Shown here one piece after another: positions 44,395 through 55,512 of a DNA stretch of 64,000 nucleotides. The stretch covers positions 5,247,059 through 5,311,058 of the forward strand of contig VZDJ01000033.1 in assembly GCA_008694505.1 (NCBI GenBank). Reading direction: 5' to 3'. Position numbers and translations under genes: made by a program. Position 1 is the stretch's first letter. Every line of letters starts with the position of its first letter. The notes beneath the pieces were generated by a model. That model worked only from the letters and a program-made list of their open reading frames with translations. It was not told the origin of the DNA and searched no databases. Source of the stretch: Cyanoderma ruficeps. Lineage: Eukaryota; Chordata; Aves; Passeriformes; Timaliidae.

Positions 44395-45615
44395 AAGGCG
44401 GTGTCAGCATGAGGGGAGATGCCAGGATTTAAGCAGAGAAGCACAAAATTTCCTTTATTATTAAAAATCTTACTTTTGGGGTAGCAGAAGTGTTTGCCAT
44501 CGCTGGTTTAAGGTCCTGTCTTTTCCCAACTGTCCTACCAAAATGAGCTTTACTGAAAAACAGATGAAAATGGAGAGATTCCAGGAATGGAAAGTGCGGT
44601 GGTTTTTAATGGGGAAAACACTTTGGAGGCGCCTTGAATGCTTTGATGGGAAATGAAAGCTCTGTTTTTTGAGGGATGCAGTTGGCATGTCACATAGCCA
44701 TGGATTGGTGCAGGGCAAGCTTGAGCTCCCATCAGGACAGGAATTCAGCTCCTGGGCACTTCCAGCAGTGTTCCAGGTGCAGGGTGGGATGAGGAGCAGC
44801 CAGGGATGCCCCCAAGCCCTCAGGTGTGGGAAGATCCACTCCCCACCCCCAGGAGCTCCTCTTCATGCTGGCTCTCCAGGCACATTCCCAAAGGAGATGC
44901 AGGGCATGTGGGGTGTTTCCTCCAAGGCAGGCAGGGAATCCCAGTGCCTGGGTGAAGTTGGGGAAGAGAGATGGAGAGAGCAGAAATCAGAGACATTGAT
45001 GTGAGCCCGTGATGAGAGAGATAAAGACATAAGCTTGGAGCAATCCCAATTGCCCACGGGGGAAAAAAATGGATTTTTTCCAGCTCTTGCTCCATCCCAT
45101 AAGGGAGACAGGTCTGTTTCCAAAGGAAAAAGGCAGGAACAAGCTCCCACTGTGTAGGAACTGGGCTGAGCAGAGCAGTTATCACAGCAGTGCTGAATGA
45201 AGCTGTCTGGCCTGTGGTCATTAAAGGTGACTTCTCTCCCCTGGTGTCACCAGGGCTGGTGGAGCAGAGGAGCAGGAAGGCCCCAGGGTTTCCTGGCAGC
45301 CCTTCAAAGCTGTGGCTCCGAGCTGTGCCCTCGGGCAGCTCTGGCAGGGGACAGGGACAGCAGATAAAGGAGCTGCTCTAATGCTGATCTGCACATCCTG
45401 CCTGGAAGGAGGGCACTGCGGGGAGCTGGGGGTGCAGTCAGGCAATCCTGGATCCTGCTGGTGCTCCCTGGCCTGGCTGGAGCAGCTTCTGGCCTGGCCC
45501 TGCCTCCTGGGTGTCCTCAACACCCCCTGTCCTCATCAGCAGCTGCTGCTTCTTTAGTGCTGCTGGAGCCCCATGGTCCTGAGCCCACTCCTGCTGGGAG
45601 ACTGGGAACCATGAA

Positions 45616-46063
45616 CCCACAGACTGGTTTGAGTTGGAAGGGACCTTAAAGATCATCTTTCCTTGGGCAGGGACACCTTCCACTAGCCCAGGTTGCTTCA
45701 AGCCCTGTCCAACCTCACCTGGAACACTTCCAGGGATCCAGGGGCAGCCATGGCTTCTCTGGGCACCCTGTGGCAGGGCCTCCCCACCCTCACAGGGAGA
45801 ATTCCTTCCCAGTATCCCATCTAACCCTGCCCTCTGGCAGTGGGAAGCGATTCCCTGTGTCCTGTCACTCCATCTCTTGTCCCCAGTCCCTCTCCAGCAA
45901 CCCTGGGGCCCCTTTAGGCCCTGCCAGGGGCTCTGAGTTCTCCTTGGAGCTTTCTCTTCTCCAGGCTGAGCACCTCCAGCTCTCCCAGCCTGGCTCCAGA
46001 GCAGAGGAGATCCAGCCCTCAGAGCATCTTTGTGACTTGTTGGAGCAGGTCCAGGTCCTTCTT
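45616..46063 (-). mobile_element. CR1 LINE 3' fragment, long reverse copy
   Basis: About 450 bases. From CAGACTGGTTTGAGTTGGAAG it runs through GGACCTTAAAGATCATC, GCCCTGTCCAACCTCACCTGG, CACAGGGAGAATTCCTTCCC, TGTCCTGTCACTCCATCTC, CTTCTCCAGGCTGAGCACC and GGAGCAGGTCCAGGTCCTTC. The last blocks are the region that on the sense strand encodes the end of ORF2. It is the longest copy of the GGACCTTAAAG class here. Confidence 0.94.
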
Positions 46064-46930
46064 TTCCACTATGTCCTTTCATGCTCAATCACTGCTGATA
46101 ATTTTTAAAATAACAAAAAATTACCCACATTTGTTAAACCACAGCAGGGACAAAGTGTAAAGCAGTGAGGGGTGGGGATGTCTGGGGTTGCATCTTCCCT
46201 GCTGGAAGCAGGGTGGGTTTTCCTGGGCTGCTGGTGCCTCTGGGCTTCCAGGAGGTTGGGATTGAAGGATTTGCTCCAGGTTGTCCTGTGGTGCCCAGCA
46301 AGGCTGGATGTGGGATGGGAGCATTCTCCCACCCTCTCATCCACATCACACTTGTGCAGGCAAAGCAGGGGATGCTTTAAAAGCAAAAGAGCAGGATCAG
46401 TGTAGGGAGGACACGTGGGAAATGCACAATTCCACCTGCAGCCTTGATCCCAGACTGGGTTGGGAGGCTGGCAGTGAAACAGGGGCTGAGATCACCCAGT
46501 TACCCCTAAAAACCAGCTCAGGCAGCCCCTGCTCGGCACTGATCAGTATCAGAGCCAGCTGCAAAACTTGAAATGCAGCAGAAGGGAAAGAAATCTACAG
46601 GTGGGGGGAAATTCTTTTCTCTAAAAAAGAAAAACAAACCCANAAAAAAAAAAGGAAAAAAGAAAGAAGCAGCTGTTCTTTTTTCAGTCTATCTCTAGCC
46701 CAAGGTCTTGCCGAGGGGATGGAAAACCATTTCAAAAGGTGGAAGAAAAAGTGTTCCTTTCATCAAGGATGGTAACAGAGCAGGCTGCAAACTCAGAGCA
46801 TGTGTTTTGTTTGATATTAAAGCAGTTTTGGGGCAAAAGGGACTTTCCTGAGAGAATATGGAGTATTTTAATGAAGGAATGTTTGCTCCAGCAGGGAGGA
46901 GGTTCTCCCAGGCTGCAGGATGTGGGCACT
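46064..46930. other. Unique sequence with A-rich tract
   Basis: An A-rich, low-complexity tract with one undetermined base lies at 46,619-46,668. Otherwise no repeat or gene was recognised. Confidence 0.5.
46619..46668 (+). repeat. A-rich low-complexity tract with a single N
   Basis: Purine-rich, mostly A sequence (AAAAAAGAAAAACAAACCCA, then poly-A, GGAAAAAAG). One undetermined base at 46,643 sits before an A-run, probably a length-ambiguous homopolymer. Confidence 0.9.
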
Positions 46931-47026
46931 GGGACCCCCAGGGATGGGGCAGCCACAGCCTCTCTGGGCAGCTTGGCCAAGGCCTCACCACCCTCCCAGG
47001 GAGGAATTTCTTCCCAATAACCCAAC
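46931..47026 (-). mobile_element. Internal piece of a CR1 LINE 3' UTR
   Basis: Reverse fragment with neither the octamer end nor the CCTTCCACTAG block. CCAGGGATGGGGCAGCCAC, CTCTCTGGGCAGCTTGGCC, CCTCACCACCCTCCCAGGG and AATTTCTTCCCAATAACCC remain. Both flanks are unrelated, suggesting deletion after insertion. Confidence 0.82.
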
Positions 47027-48128
47027 AAAACTGAGCTCCTTTCAGCTCTTTTTAATTCAGTGTGTGGACTTAGAAAGCACCACCAAAACGGCACAAAAAA
47101 TCCCAAAGCAAAGAAGTTGCAGCACTCAATAATTATCTTTATTTTTTCTTCTTCTTTATTTTTTTCCCAGCTTCTCTCCTTGATTTCCTGATTTGACTGG
47201 AGATATCTAAACTCTTGAGAGCAGCACTGTGATTTTTTTTTTTCTCCCTCTTTTTTCCCCTGAGGTGCTGCTTGTCTCTTTGCCCAGTGATGTTAATGGA
47301 TTGCTCTCCACCCTTTGGATGCAGCCTGGAAGCTGTAGGAGCTCTTTGCAGGGGTAATTTATTTCAAGGATAGCCCTGAACCCCAGAATGAGAAAATCTG
47401 AGCTCCAAAGTGACGGCCTGAGTAGAAATTGCAGCGGTAATTCCGGGCCTGCTCTTCTCCCCACTCCCTCCACCCTGATAGATGTGCTGGGTCAATGGAA
47501 TGTTATCCCTTAAAAGGTTCAGGCACCTCGTGTGGCACCACTTCAAAATCTTTGGGGGAAAGAATCAGGACACTCATTAGATTTAGCTCATCCTGGCCAA
47601 AATTACCGGGTAGCCCCTCTGGTATTTTAGGAAATCTTGCCATGGGTCCCTGGAAGAGGAGCCCATTGTCAAACAGGGCACGAGGCCTCTGCCATGGAGA
47701 ATCTCTGCTCTCAACTAAGGCAGAGAACTCCAGAATAAAAAGGAGCCATTAATATTAAAGTCAGGTGTCACCTGATGCTGTGGTCCCCACTGAATTCTAA
47801 TGCTCGTGGAAAGCAGAAAATTAAGATGGATACTTATGGCAGCTAAAACAGGGAATGGCCCAGCTGGAGCAGGGATGAAACCGGAGTGAAAATGTCCTGG
47901 TGGTGCTGTCCCAAAGCCCACTAATCACAAACTGGGGCTTTGAGAAGAAACAAAGATACCAAAGGCATTTTGGTAATAATAGAATCATTGTCTATGAAAG
48001 AGAAGCCTCTCTTTTCAGTGAGAGTTTCACTATTTTTGGGTAAAGAGAAAATTTCAAAATCTCAGCAGAAAAAAATCTCCAAAATGATTGAATGGCACTT
48101 TTCATCACTCTCAGGTTTGCTCCCAAGG
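47027..48128. other. Unique sequence, pyrimidine-rich patch
   Basis: T-rich and TTC-rich DNA at 47,133-47,270 (TTTTTTCTTCTTCTTTATTT). Nothing else recognised. Confidence 0.5.
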
Positions 48129-48360
48129 AATCACAGAACCATTCACATTGGAAAAGCCCTGTAAGACCAGCTGCTGACCAAGCACTGAACCATGTCCCCA
48201 AGTGCCACATCCACAGGGCTGTTAAATCCCTCCAGGGATGGGGACCCCACCCCTGTGCCAGTGCCTGCCCATCCTTTCCAGGAAGAAATTTCCCCCAATA
48301 TCCAACCTAAACCTCCCCTGGCATGACTTGGGGCCATTTCCTCCTGTCCTCTCCTCAGCC
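48129..48360 (-). mobile_element. CR1 LINE 3' fragment, older class
   Basis: Reverse copy. TCACAGAACCATTCACATTGG, AAAAGCCCTGTAAGACCAGC, CCATGTCCCCAAGTGCCAC, TTAAATCCCTCCAGGGATGG and CCTAAACCTCCCCTGGCATG are in order. This is the mirror of the forward copies at 18.1, 24.9 and 30.8 kb. It is first in a cluster of four reverse CR1s. Confidence 0.92.
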
Positions 48361-48469
48361 CTCCACAGCACATCACACCCAGCACTGCTCCCAGCCCCGT
48401 CCTGCTGGCAATGCCACCTTTGCCTTACTTCTACCTCAGTTTCCCCACGAGCAAACTCGCACAGAATCA

Positions 48470-48550
48470 CAGAATCCCTGGGCTGGAAGAGACCTCCAAG
48501 ATCATGGAGTCCAGCTCCCAGCCACCGATCCCAGTTTAATCAGAGGGAAG
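48470..48550 (-). mobile_element. Short CR1 LINE 3' tail
   Basis: ACAGAATCACAGAATCCCTGG (two octamer copies), GGCTGGAAGAGACCTCCAAG and ATCATGGAGTCCAGCTCCC are typical of a CR1 3' end. Similarity ends within about 80 bases. Confidence 0.85.
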
Positions 48551-49043
48551 CCCCAGAGGTGGCAGCCACGGTACTTTTTTGGCAGCTCTGACCTTACCAA
48601 GTGGCTCGTCCTGTGCTAATCTGCAGGGAATGGAAAGGTCACTACAATTGTGTTATTTTTAGGCGTGAGGATTATTATTGCAGTGGAAATGGAAAATAAC
48701 CTGAAAAGAGGAGCTGAAAACACACCACAGGTCTGGATTTCAGTGAAAACAAGGAATTGCTCAAGTCTTGACAGCATCCTTCCTTCCTCCTCCAAGGATG
48801 GATTTGATCCCAGTCACATCAAGGGATGACTCTGAGGGGGCTTTGCTGAGCAGAGCCTGCTTGGGATGCTGCTGGGTCAATTTCTGGTGGGCCAAGCTTT
48901 TACATCAGTTTGGGAATTTTCCTCTTTTCCTTCTCAAGAAGGATGTTGGGAAGGGTTTCACAGCCTGGCCTATTGTGTCTCAGCACAAACACTGCTGAGT
49001 TGTCCCTGGAAACAAAGTCCTTTTCCTTCTCTTCAGCTGGCTG
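48551..49043. other. Unique spacer between CR1 copies
   Basis: AT-rich GTTATTTTTAGGCGTGAGG near 48,652. No gene recognised. Confidence 0.5.
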
Positions 49044-49268
49044 TAGAATCATAGAATGGTTTGGGATGGAAGGGACCTTAAAGTCCATCCAGTCCCACCC
49101 CTGCCATGGGCAGGGACACCTTCCACTAGCCCAAGTTGCTCCAACTCCTGTCCAGCCTGGCCACGGACACTTCCAGGAATGGGGCAGCCACAGCTTCCCT
49201 GGGCATTTGCTGTGCCAGAGCCTCCCCACACTCACGGGGAACAATTTCTTCCCCATATCCCATGTAGA
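49044..49268 (-). mobile_element. CR1 LINE 3' fragment
   Basis: Well-preserved reverse copy. TAGAATCATAGAATGG (intact octamer complement), GGGATGGAAGGGACCTTAAAG, CCACTAGCCCAAGTTGCTCC, CCAGGAATGGGGCAGCCAC and CAATTTCTTCCCCATATCCC are in order. Confidence 0.94.
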
Positions 49269-49548
49269 GCCAAAAACATCTCACTGGAGACAGGTTTCAT
49301 GTGATTTGGGAGGGTTTTGCTGTAGATCAGAGGGTTGTTGGTCTCCCCTGTGGCTCCAACCCAAGGAGGCAGGTGCCACATCCACCCTGAGGTGTTACTG
49401 CCTTCTGGGAAGATGTTCTGAACTGGGGGTTCTGGAGGCATTTCAATTTTACATTGAACTGACTCCTTGTGCTTCGATTTCCTTGGGATAAACAAGATGT
49501 TTTTGGGAAGGAGCCAGCTCTTGCCCATTCATGTCCTGGGAGCAAGAA

Positions 49549-50032
49549 CAATGGAATCTGTTGGAAGGGACCCACAGGATCATCCAGTCCAGCTCCTGGC
49601 CCTGCACAGACACCCCAACAATCCCACCCTGGGCATCCCTGAGAGCGTTGTCCAAATGCTCCTGGAGCTCCGGCAGCCTCGGGGCCATGCCCATTCCCTG
49701 GGGAGCCTGGGCAGTGCCCAGCACCCTCTGGGGGAAAAACCTTTTCCTGATCTCCAACTTAACCCTTCCTGACACAGCTCCAGGCATTCCGTGGGTTCTG
49801 TCCCTGGTCCCAGAGCCCAGAGGTCAGATCTGCCACTTGGGAGGAAACTGTGGGTCAGGATGAGCTCTGGCCTCAGTCTCCCCTTCTCCGAACTAAACAG
49901 ACCAAGGGCCTTCAGCTGCTCCTTGTCTGGCACTGCCATACCCTCCCCCATCTTCGTGTCCCTCCTCTGGACACTCTCCAACACCTTTGGATCCTTCTCA
50001 TGTCATGCCACCCAAAACTGCTCCCACTGGAC
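49549..50032 (-). mobile_element. CR1 LINE 3' fragment, second subfamily
   Basis: Reverse copy of about 480 bases. GGACCCACAGGATCATCCAG, CCAACAATCCCACCCTGGGC, GAGCGTTGTCCAAATGCTCC, GTGCCCAGCACCCTCTGGGG, CTTCAGCTGCTCCTTGTCTGG and CTCCAACACCTTTGGATCC are in order. The last blocks reach further 5' than the similar copy at 37.0 kb. Confidence 0.93.
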
Positions 50033-51614
50033 GGGCAGGAATGACCCTGGTGGTTCCAGATCCAGCCTCTGGATCCGGGATCCCTCCATTCCCGAAGCCA
50101 TAAGTTTGCCAAAGGGAGTAATCCCACACTTTCTACTTCAGGTTGTTTGTATGGAAGTGCTGCTGCCCAGACCTTCCCACCCCACTCTGTACACGGCAGA
50201 GGCACAAGGTGCTGGAGGCACGGAGACACCTGGGGCTGGAATGCAATTTGTGGGAGTTTTGGAAACGTTTTTTTGCATCTGAAGTCATTTTTGATGCCTG
50301 TTATGCCCTTCTGCTGCAGAACAGCTCCTCTCGTGCCTCCGTGCCCAGGGAGCCTTGCATTTCCATGGATGAGTGTAAACCCTTCCCTGGCTGGGAACAT
50401 GCCCGGAGCTGTTCCTGGATTTCCTGCTGGAGGAAACCCCGCTGCCTACTGATGTGATTAATGGTGCTAAGCCCTGAATTTGAGGAACAGCTGTTGCCAT
50501 GATCAGGCCTCCGAATGAGGTGCCAAAGAGCAACGAAGCAGGGAAGCCCCCAAATCCGGGGAGGGCTGGAAACAGGGAACGGTTCATCTTGTGCTGCCCC
50601 AGGGTGTAAACCCAGAAATACTCTGCATGGAACAGCACAGGCCAGGAGTGGGGATTGTCCTGATGAATGACCAGGACCCATCAGTGCCACGGCAGCTGTA
50701 GTTCCAAATTCCTCCCTGGCGCAGCATTTCCCGGGAAGTTGTGCACAACCAAAGGTGTTTAGCAGAAAAACCCAGCTGTTGTTTCTGCTCCTGGATGGGA
50801 ATGCTGTGAGCTGTCATCTTGGCTTTCTCTCTTGTATTATTTAAAAGACAGAGAACAAATAAGAGAAAATGAACTGCAAATAATGACTAACAGCACTTCC
50901 AGCCCAAATATTTGCTCACATAATCATGCGGAAACTTTGAAGTCTTGCGGGGGATTCCGGCGCTGCTCCTGATCCAGCTTTGGCCCGAAGACAGTCAGGA
51001 TGCTCCTCTCCCAATGTCACTGCTGGGCACTGACAGCTGTACTCGGGACTTCCCATCCCCTCCTGGTCCTCGGAGCATTGGGGTGACAGAAAAGTAGTGG
51101 AAGGCCAAGATGTTGTAGTGGATGGATCTCCTGTCTGGGATATTCCTGCGGCCCCAGGAAGTCGTGTCCCTCTTGGACACATTTCCAGCATCAAACAGGT
51201 GTGTTTGTGGTCCTCAAGTTTGTGGTCCTCAAACTGCCTGGGTGTGTTTGTGGTCCTCAAGTTTGAGGTTCAATCAATATTACCCAACCCAATCTTTCTC
51301 TTTTTTTCTTTTTTCCTTCCAATTTGAACCCTGTGAGCTGAACCTGATTTTCTCCCAGCCATTGAGCAGAGACGTTCTGGTCATTTGGCTTCTGCAGCAA
51401 AATAGCACAAAATCCCTGACATCCTTGCAAGGTCAGGTGTTTCAGAACCCCCTGGAAGTGTAGGAGCTGAGCCCACGGTGAGGGGAGGTCTCTGATGGAG
51501 ATGTTGGAGCTGGATCTGTAAACTGGTCTGCGATTTCCAAATGTTTGACCTTGGATTTCAGGAGGCCAGAGGAGCCACCCAAGGTGTGGACTTTGACCTG
51601 GTGTTTTAAGAACT
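50033..51614. other. Unique sequence, no gene recognised
   Basis: Contains the 43-bp-period direct repeat at 51,199. AT-rich DNA (AACAAATAAGAGAAAATG) lies at about 50,850. No exon is supported. Confidence 0.5.
51199..51267 (+). repeat. Direct repeat, 43-bp period
   Basis: GTGTGTTTGTGGTCCTCAAG plus TTTG begins at 51199 and again at 51242. The TTTGTGGTCCTCAA word also recurs a third time between them, so the locus is a small nested duplication built from a TGTGGTCCTCAA core. Confidence 0.9.
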
Positions 51615-51760
51615 GTAGAATTACAGAATATCCCAAGCTAGACCCACAAGGATCATCAAATCCAACTCCTGACCCTGCAAAGACATCCCACCAATCCCGC
51701 CCTGTGCCTGAGACCATTTTCCAAATATTCCTCTTCTAGTGCCCAACATCCTCCCAGGGT
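51615..51760 (-). mobile_element. CR1 LINE 3' fragment, second subfamily, degraded
   Basis: TAGAATTACAGAATATCCCAAG, GACCCACAAGGATCATCAAATC, CCCACCAATCCCGCCCTGTG and CCATTTTCCAAATATTCC follow the order of the 37.0 and 49.5 kb copies but are more diverged. The far end near AGTGCCCAACATCCTCCC is uncertain. Confidence 0.85.
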
Positions 51761-54700
51761 TCATTCTGAACTTCCAAGAGGGCCAAGCCTGAGGCAGAAG
51801 GGTTTATGTCCCTTTCCACTGAATATAATTAATGATTTCACTCCTTGTAATTGAGGAAGGGCAATTAAGAGTGATACAAGAAGCAAGGCAGCGTTTGGCA
51901 TTTTCAGAAAAACATAAACCTGCGATTTAGGCTTTAATTCCAGCAGTGGCCAGACCTTTCGTGGCCATTAAAATATCCGGAGATCCTGTTGAGTTCTGGG
52001 TGCTGGTGATTTATGATCAAATCTAACACGCAGGTAGCAGGTGGCATTTCCACACTTCCTGCAGGGAATATATCCCAAAACGTCAAATTAGATTACCCGT
52101 CTCCTTCCATTGGAGAAAAATGTGTGAGAAAAGCACTGGCGGAAGAGGAGGAAGGAGGGGGAGGATGTTTGCTCTATTTTAAAATCATTAGTTCAGCTTA
52201 CAAAGGTTGAGGTGGCTGCAAAAATTCGGAGGTGTTAAAACCCAGGGTAACAGGGAAATGTACTTTCTCCTTGTTGGAACCATTTTCTCCCTGTCTCCCA
52301 ACTCCTGCCCATTGGAGAGAACCCTCTGTAGACAAAACACTCAAAACCTGTAAAACATTAGGAAGAATTTTTTGGCTTTTTTTTTTTTTCCCCAAATGCG
52401 GTTTCAGAGTGGTAAAAAAATCCTGATATATTATTCCAAATTAATACTTACAAAGAAAGAAATACATTGTGATTGTGATTTTTTTTTTCCATTGATATTT
52501 TTCCTCGATAGACATTAGGCCGTCACCTGTCCTGACTTTACAGGTTTGGAAACCTCGCCTTCGGCTTTATTGCCAAATCCACTTGGAAACTGATGGGATG
52601 CAGAGTAAACGCAGCTATTCCCACTCCCAAACAGGATAAACTCTGCTAGCTGGGATCCTGATGATGATTGATCGATTGATTGTTATTTATTATTATTGCA
52701 CTGGTGCTGGTGGTACCCTTAGGCTGGGGAAAGCTTTTCCTTTTATTTCCCCCACCAGTCCTAATAAATTATTTTCACTGCAGTGAGGTCATCCCAACAT
52801 AGCTGTGCTGACGTGCCGTTGTCCTGGCCTTTCTCCAGCGTTCCCAGGAGGCTTGTTGGTGTTTATATCTTCCTTACCACCTCTGTTCCTTGGAGCGCAG
52901 CATGGTTTATCTCCTGTTTTAAAGGGCTTTGCCATATTCCAGCCCTTCCCTAAATCTCTGGCGCCTGTTAATGAGATTTGTTCTGTATTGGAGCTGAGCC
53001 GACAGATGGGCAAGGACAATGTCCTGGAGTTTGGGATAGCTGGAGTGGGGGGAATAATTCTTGTGGCACCGTTTCTGCTTGGCGAGCGTTTTCAGAGCAT
53101 CTCTAGAAGTGCCAGCCTCTTCTTCCTCCTGTTTTCCCCTTGTAAATCCTGCCTGAAGAGGGATTTCAGCTCAAACTTTCAGCTTCCTTTGACCTGAGCA
53201 GCTTGGGGCAAACCTGGGATCAAACCTGGGAAGTGAAAGGTTCTTGGTTTGTCTTGGTTTATTACCAAGATAAATTTGATCGCGAGATTTCTGTGACAAT
53301 AACCAAGAACTCTGCAAAGTGATTGTGCTTGGAAGCAGAGTGGCCCCAGCTTGGAAGCAGAGTGGCCCCAGCTGAAGGTTTTTGACGATAAACCTGAGAA
53401 ATATGGCAGGGTTTGACCACCAGGTCCCTCTCAGCTTCTTCCAGAGGTGGAACTGATCCACCCAGGCTGGAAAATGCCATCAGCCAAGCGGGGCTTTCTC
53501 CGAGCTTTGCGTCTCCCTCAAGGAAGGAGGGAGGTTTCCAAAGATTTCCCAAACTTCTCCAGCTGAAGCTTCCCATCTTCACACTCTGTTTCATCCTGGG
53601 ACATCCAGAGGTGGTTTGGCTTCCAAGTCCCCTTTACTTTTGGTGACCCTGGCCCCAGAGGAGAAGCTTTCTTTAACTGCCCAGCACCATCCAGCTTAGT
53701 TTTGGTTTTGGCAGCTGCCATTTGTCTGATTTAATCCAGCTCCCCGTTCTGCCATACCGTGAGGATCATGGTGGGCTGTCAGTGGTGTTTCAGCTGGGAC
53801 ACATCCCATTTCCTAGGGACATCCCAGGAATGGGCTCCTCTTGGCAAAAAGGGCTCGCCATGAGCAGGTAACCAAACCATCAGGAGGCTCATGAACAGTG
53901 GGGTTACACCTCAGGGTAACCTCCCTTCCTCCCCCTCCATCATTCCATCTTCTCCTTTCCTCCCTCCCCACGCCTCTGCATTCATCTCCTCCCTCCCGTA
54001 GCTAATTCCCGCTTTTGCAGGGACCTTTCATCACTGCCACTTTTCCCCCCGGCCCCTGATCCATGTGAAGGAACGAGGATGTCGCTTGTTGGGGGCCAGG
54101 GAGGGGACCCTGGTGGCAGATGGCAGCAGGGCTGAGCCAGGGCTCATCCATCACGGGGCTGGCAGAGCGGGGCGGCCGCAGCCGCTTCCCGAAGGATCGG
54201 CATTCCAAAGGTGAGCCCAACCAGGTAATTGCTGGAGAAGAGGAGGCATTTTTCACCACTGACATGGAGGAGGGGGACAGGGCTGGGCTGTGCTAATGCC
54301 GCAGTGAAGGATGAATCCATCATGGGTTCTCCTTTTTTTCCTTTTTTTTTAATCCATCCTCCTTTGATCGATGCTGAATTACTCCCAAATGCCAAGCATC
54401 TGGTGAGTCCACAGCAGAAATCTTCCCAGCAGCTGAGGCGCCGGGAAGCAGCCAGGCTGTGCCAAGATCCTGCTGCTCTTGTCATTGTCATCCTCATCAC
54501 TGAAGCCAAAGGGTCACAAAATTTCCTCCCCCATTTCCCAGGGATTGTGGTTTGGGTTGTGGTGCTGCAGCGACATTCCCTCATCTAAGATCCACCAGGT
54601 GCAAACAGAAATGTGGGAAGTGAGGAGCCAGTTTCCCACTTTCCAGTCCCTTCTTCCAGCAGGAACACACACCTGTGCCAGAGCTTCACTCCTGCCAGAT

Positions 54701-55444
54701 CCCAGCCAAGAAACCCCCAGAGGCTTTGTGGTTGGGGGACCTCCTGCAGGTGACAGTCCCACAGGATGGAATTGCAATGACATCGCATCCTCGGTCTGCT
54801 CCCAGGTTTTTGGTGCTCGCACTGCTCTGGCTTACTCGAGTTTGTTGTGGTTGTGCTTGGATGCCACCCAGGGCTGTCACTTAGACAAAAATAACACCAA
54901 AAATGTTTACCAGGAACAGGCTTTTGGGCTCGGTGTAAACTTAGAGGGGACCCCAATGTGAGGAGAGGAAAAAAGAGAGAAATTGATCAAGGAGGGCAAA
55001 AAAAGAAAAATCATCTGTTCCCCTCTATTTTTAGTTTTAGACATTTGCAGAATCCAGCCAGTTCTGAAGCTGATTTCTAAATTTATTCTGTCCCTTTTTA
55101 GAGAACTTTCTGCATTTTCTCCCTCTAATTTAAGTCTCTTTTCAAGTATTTTTAAAAGTGGCAGTCGAGGCCAACTTTGCCTATTGAAGTTATCTCACAT
55201 TTGTCTTTAGGAAAGAGACACTAAATCAAGGCATTATCATGGGAATTGGCAGGACTATACAAATCTTTATGCAGCAAAATTCGGTCCTAGGTTTCAGCTG
55301 TGATTTGCAAACAAATCCTAAATGCTGCCATCCCCTCCGGAATGCATCCTCTGTTGGGAAGCAGTTCTTGGATGGTGTCGAGCAGGAATTAAAAGACTTT
55401 AATTTCTCATATCCCCCTGGCCTGTCACAAGACATTCCCACACC
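51761..55444. other. Unique sequence with AT-rich patches
   Basis: 3.7 kb free of CR1. AT-rich DNA at 51,820-52,080 and 52,370-52,760 (CAAATTAATACTTAC, GATCGATTGATTG, TTATTATTATTG) may be conserved non-coding. A 22-bp tandem duplication lies at 53,328. No supported exon. Confidence 0.45.
53328..53371 (+). repeat. Tandem duplication, 22-bp unit, two copies
   Basis: CTTGGAAGCAGAGTGGCCCC plus AG occurs at 53328 and 53350, head to tail and identical by eye. Confidence 0.96.
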
Positions 55445-55512
55445 ACAGAACCATCGAAAGGTTTGGGTTGGAAGGGAACTTAAAGATCATCTTTTTTCCA
55501 GCCCTGTTCCAC
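55445..55512 (-). mobile_element. Short CR1 LINE 3' tail
   Basis: Only about 70 bases remain: ACAGAACCATCGAAAGG, TTTGGGTTGGAAGGGAAC and TTAAAGATCATC, followed by GCCCTGTTCCAC. Confidence 0.85.

Larger units (their letters stand above)
41733..45615. other. Unique sequence with candidate conserved patches
   Basis: Nearly 3.9 kb without CR1. Notable parts are AT-rich DNA at 41,990-42,330, the motif-rich patch at 42,975-43,090 and the 49-bp tandem duplication at 44,297. No exon or RNA gene is supported. Confidence 0.45.

Noticed and set aside
48420..48462. CCTCAGTTTCCCCA word suggesting a MIR SINE
   Set aside because: The match is about 15 bases only and the flanks do not continue the MIR order.
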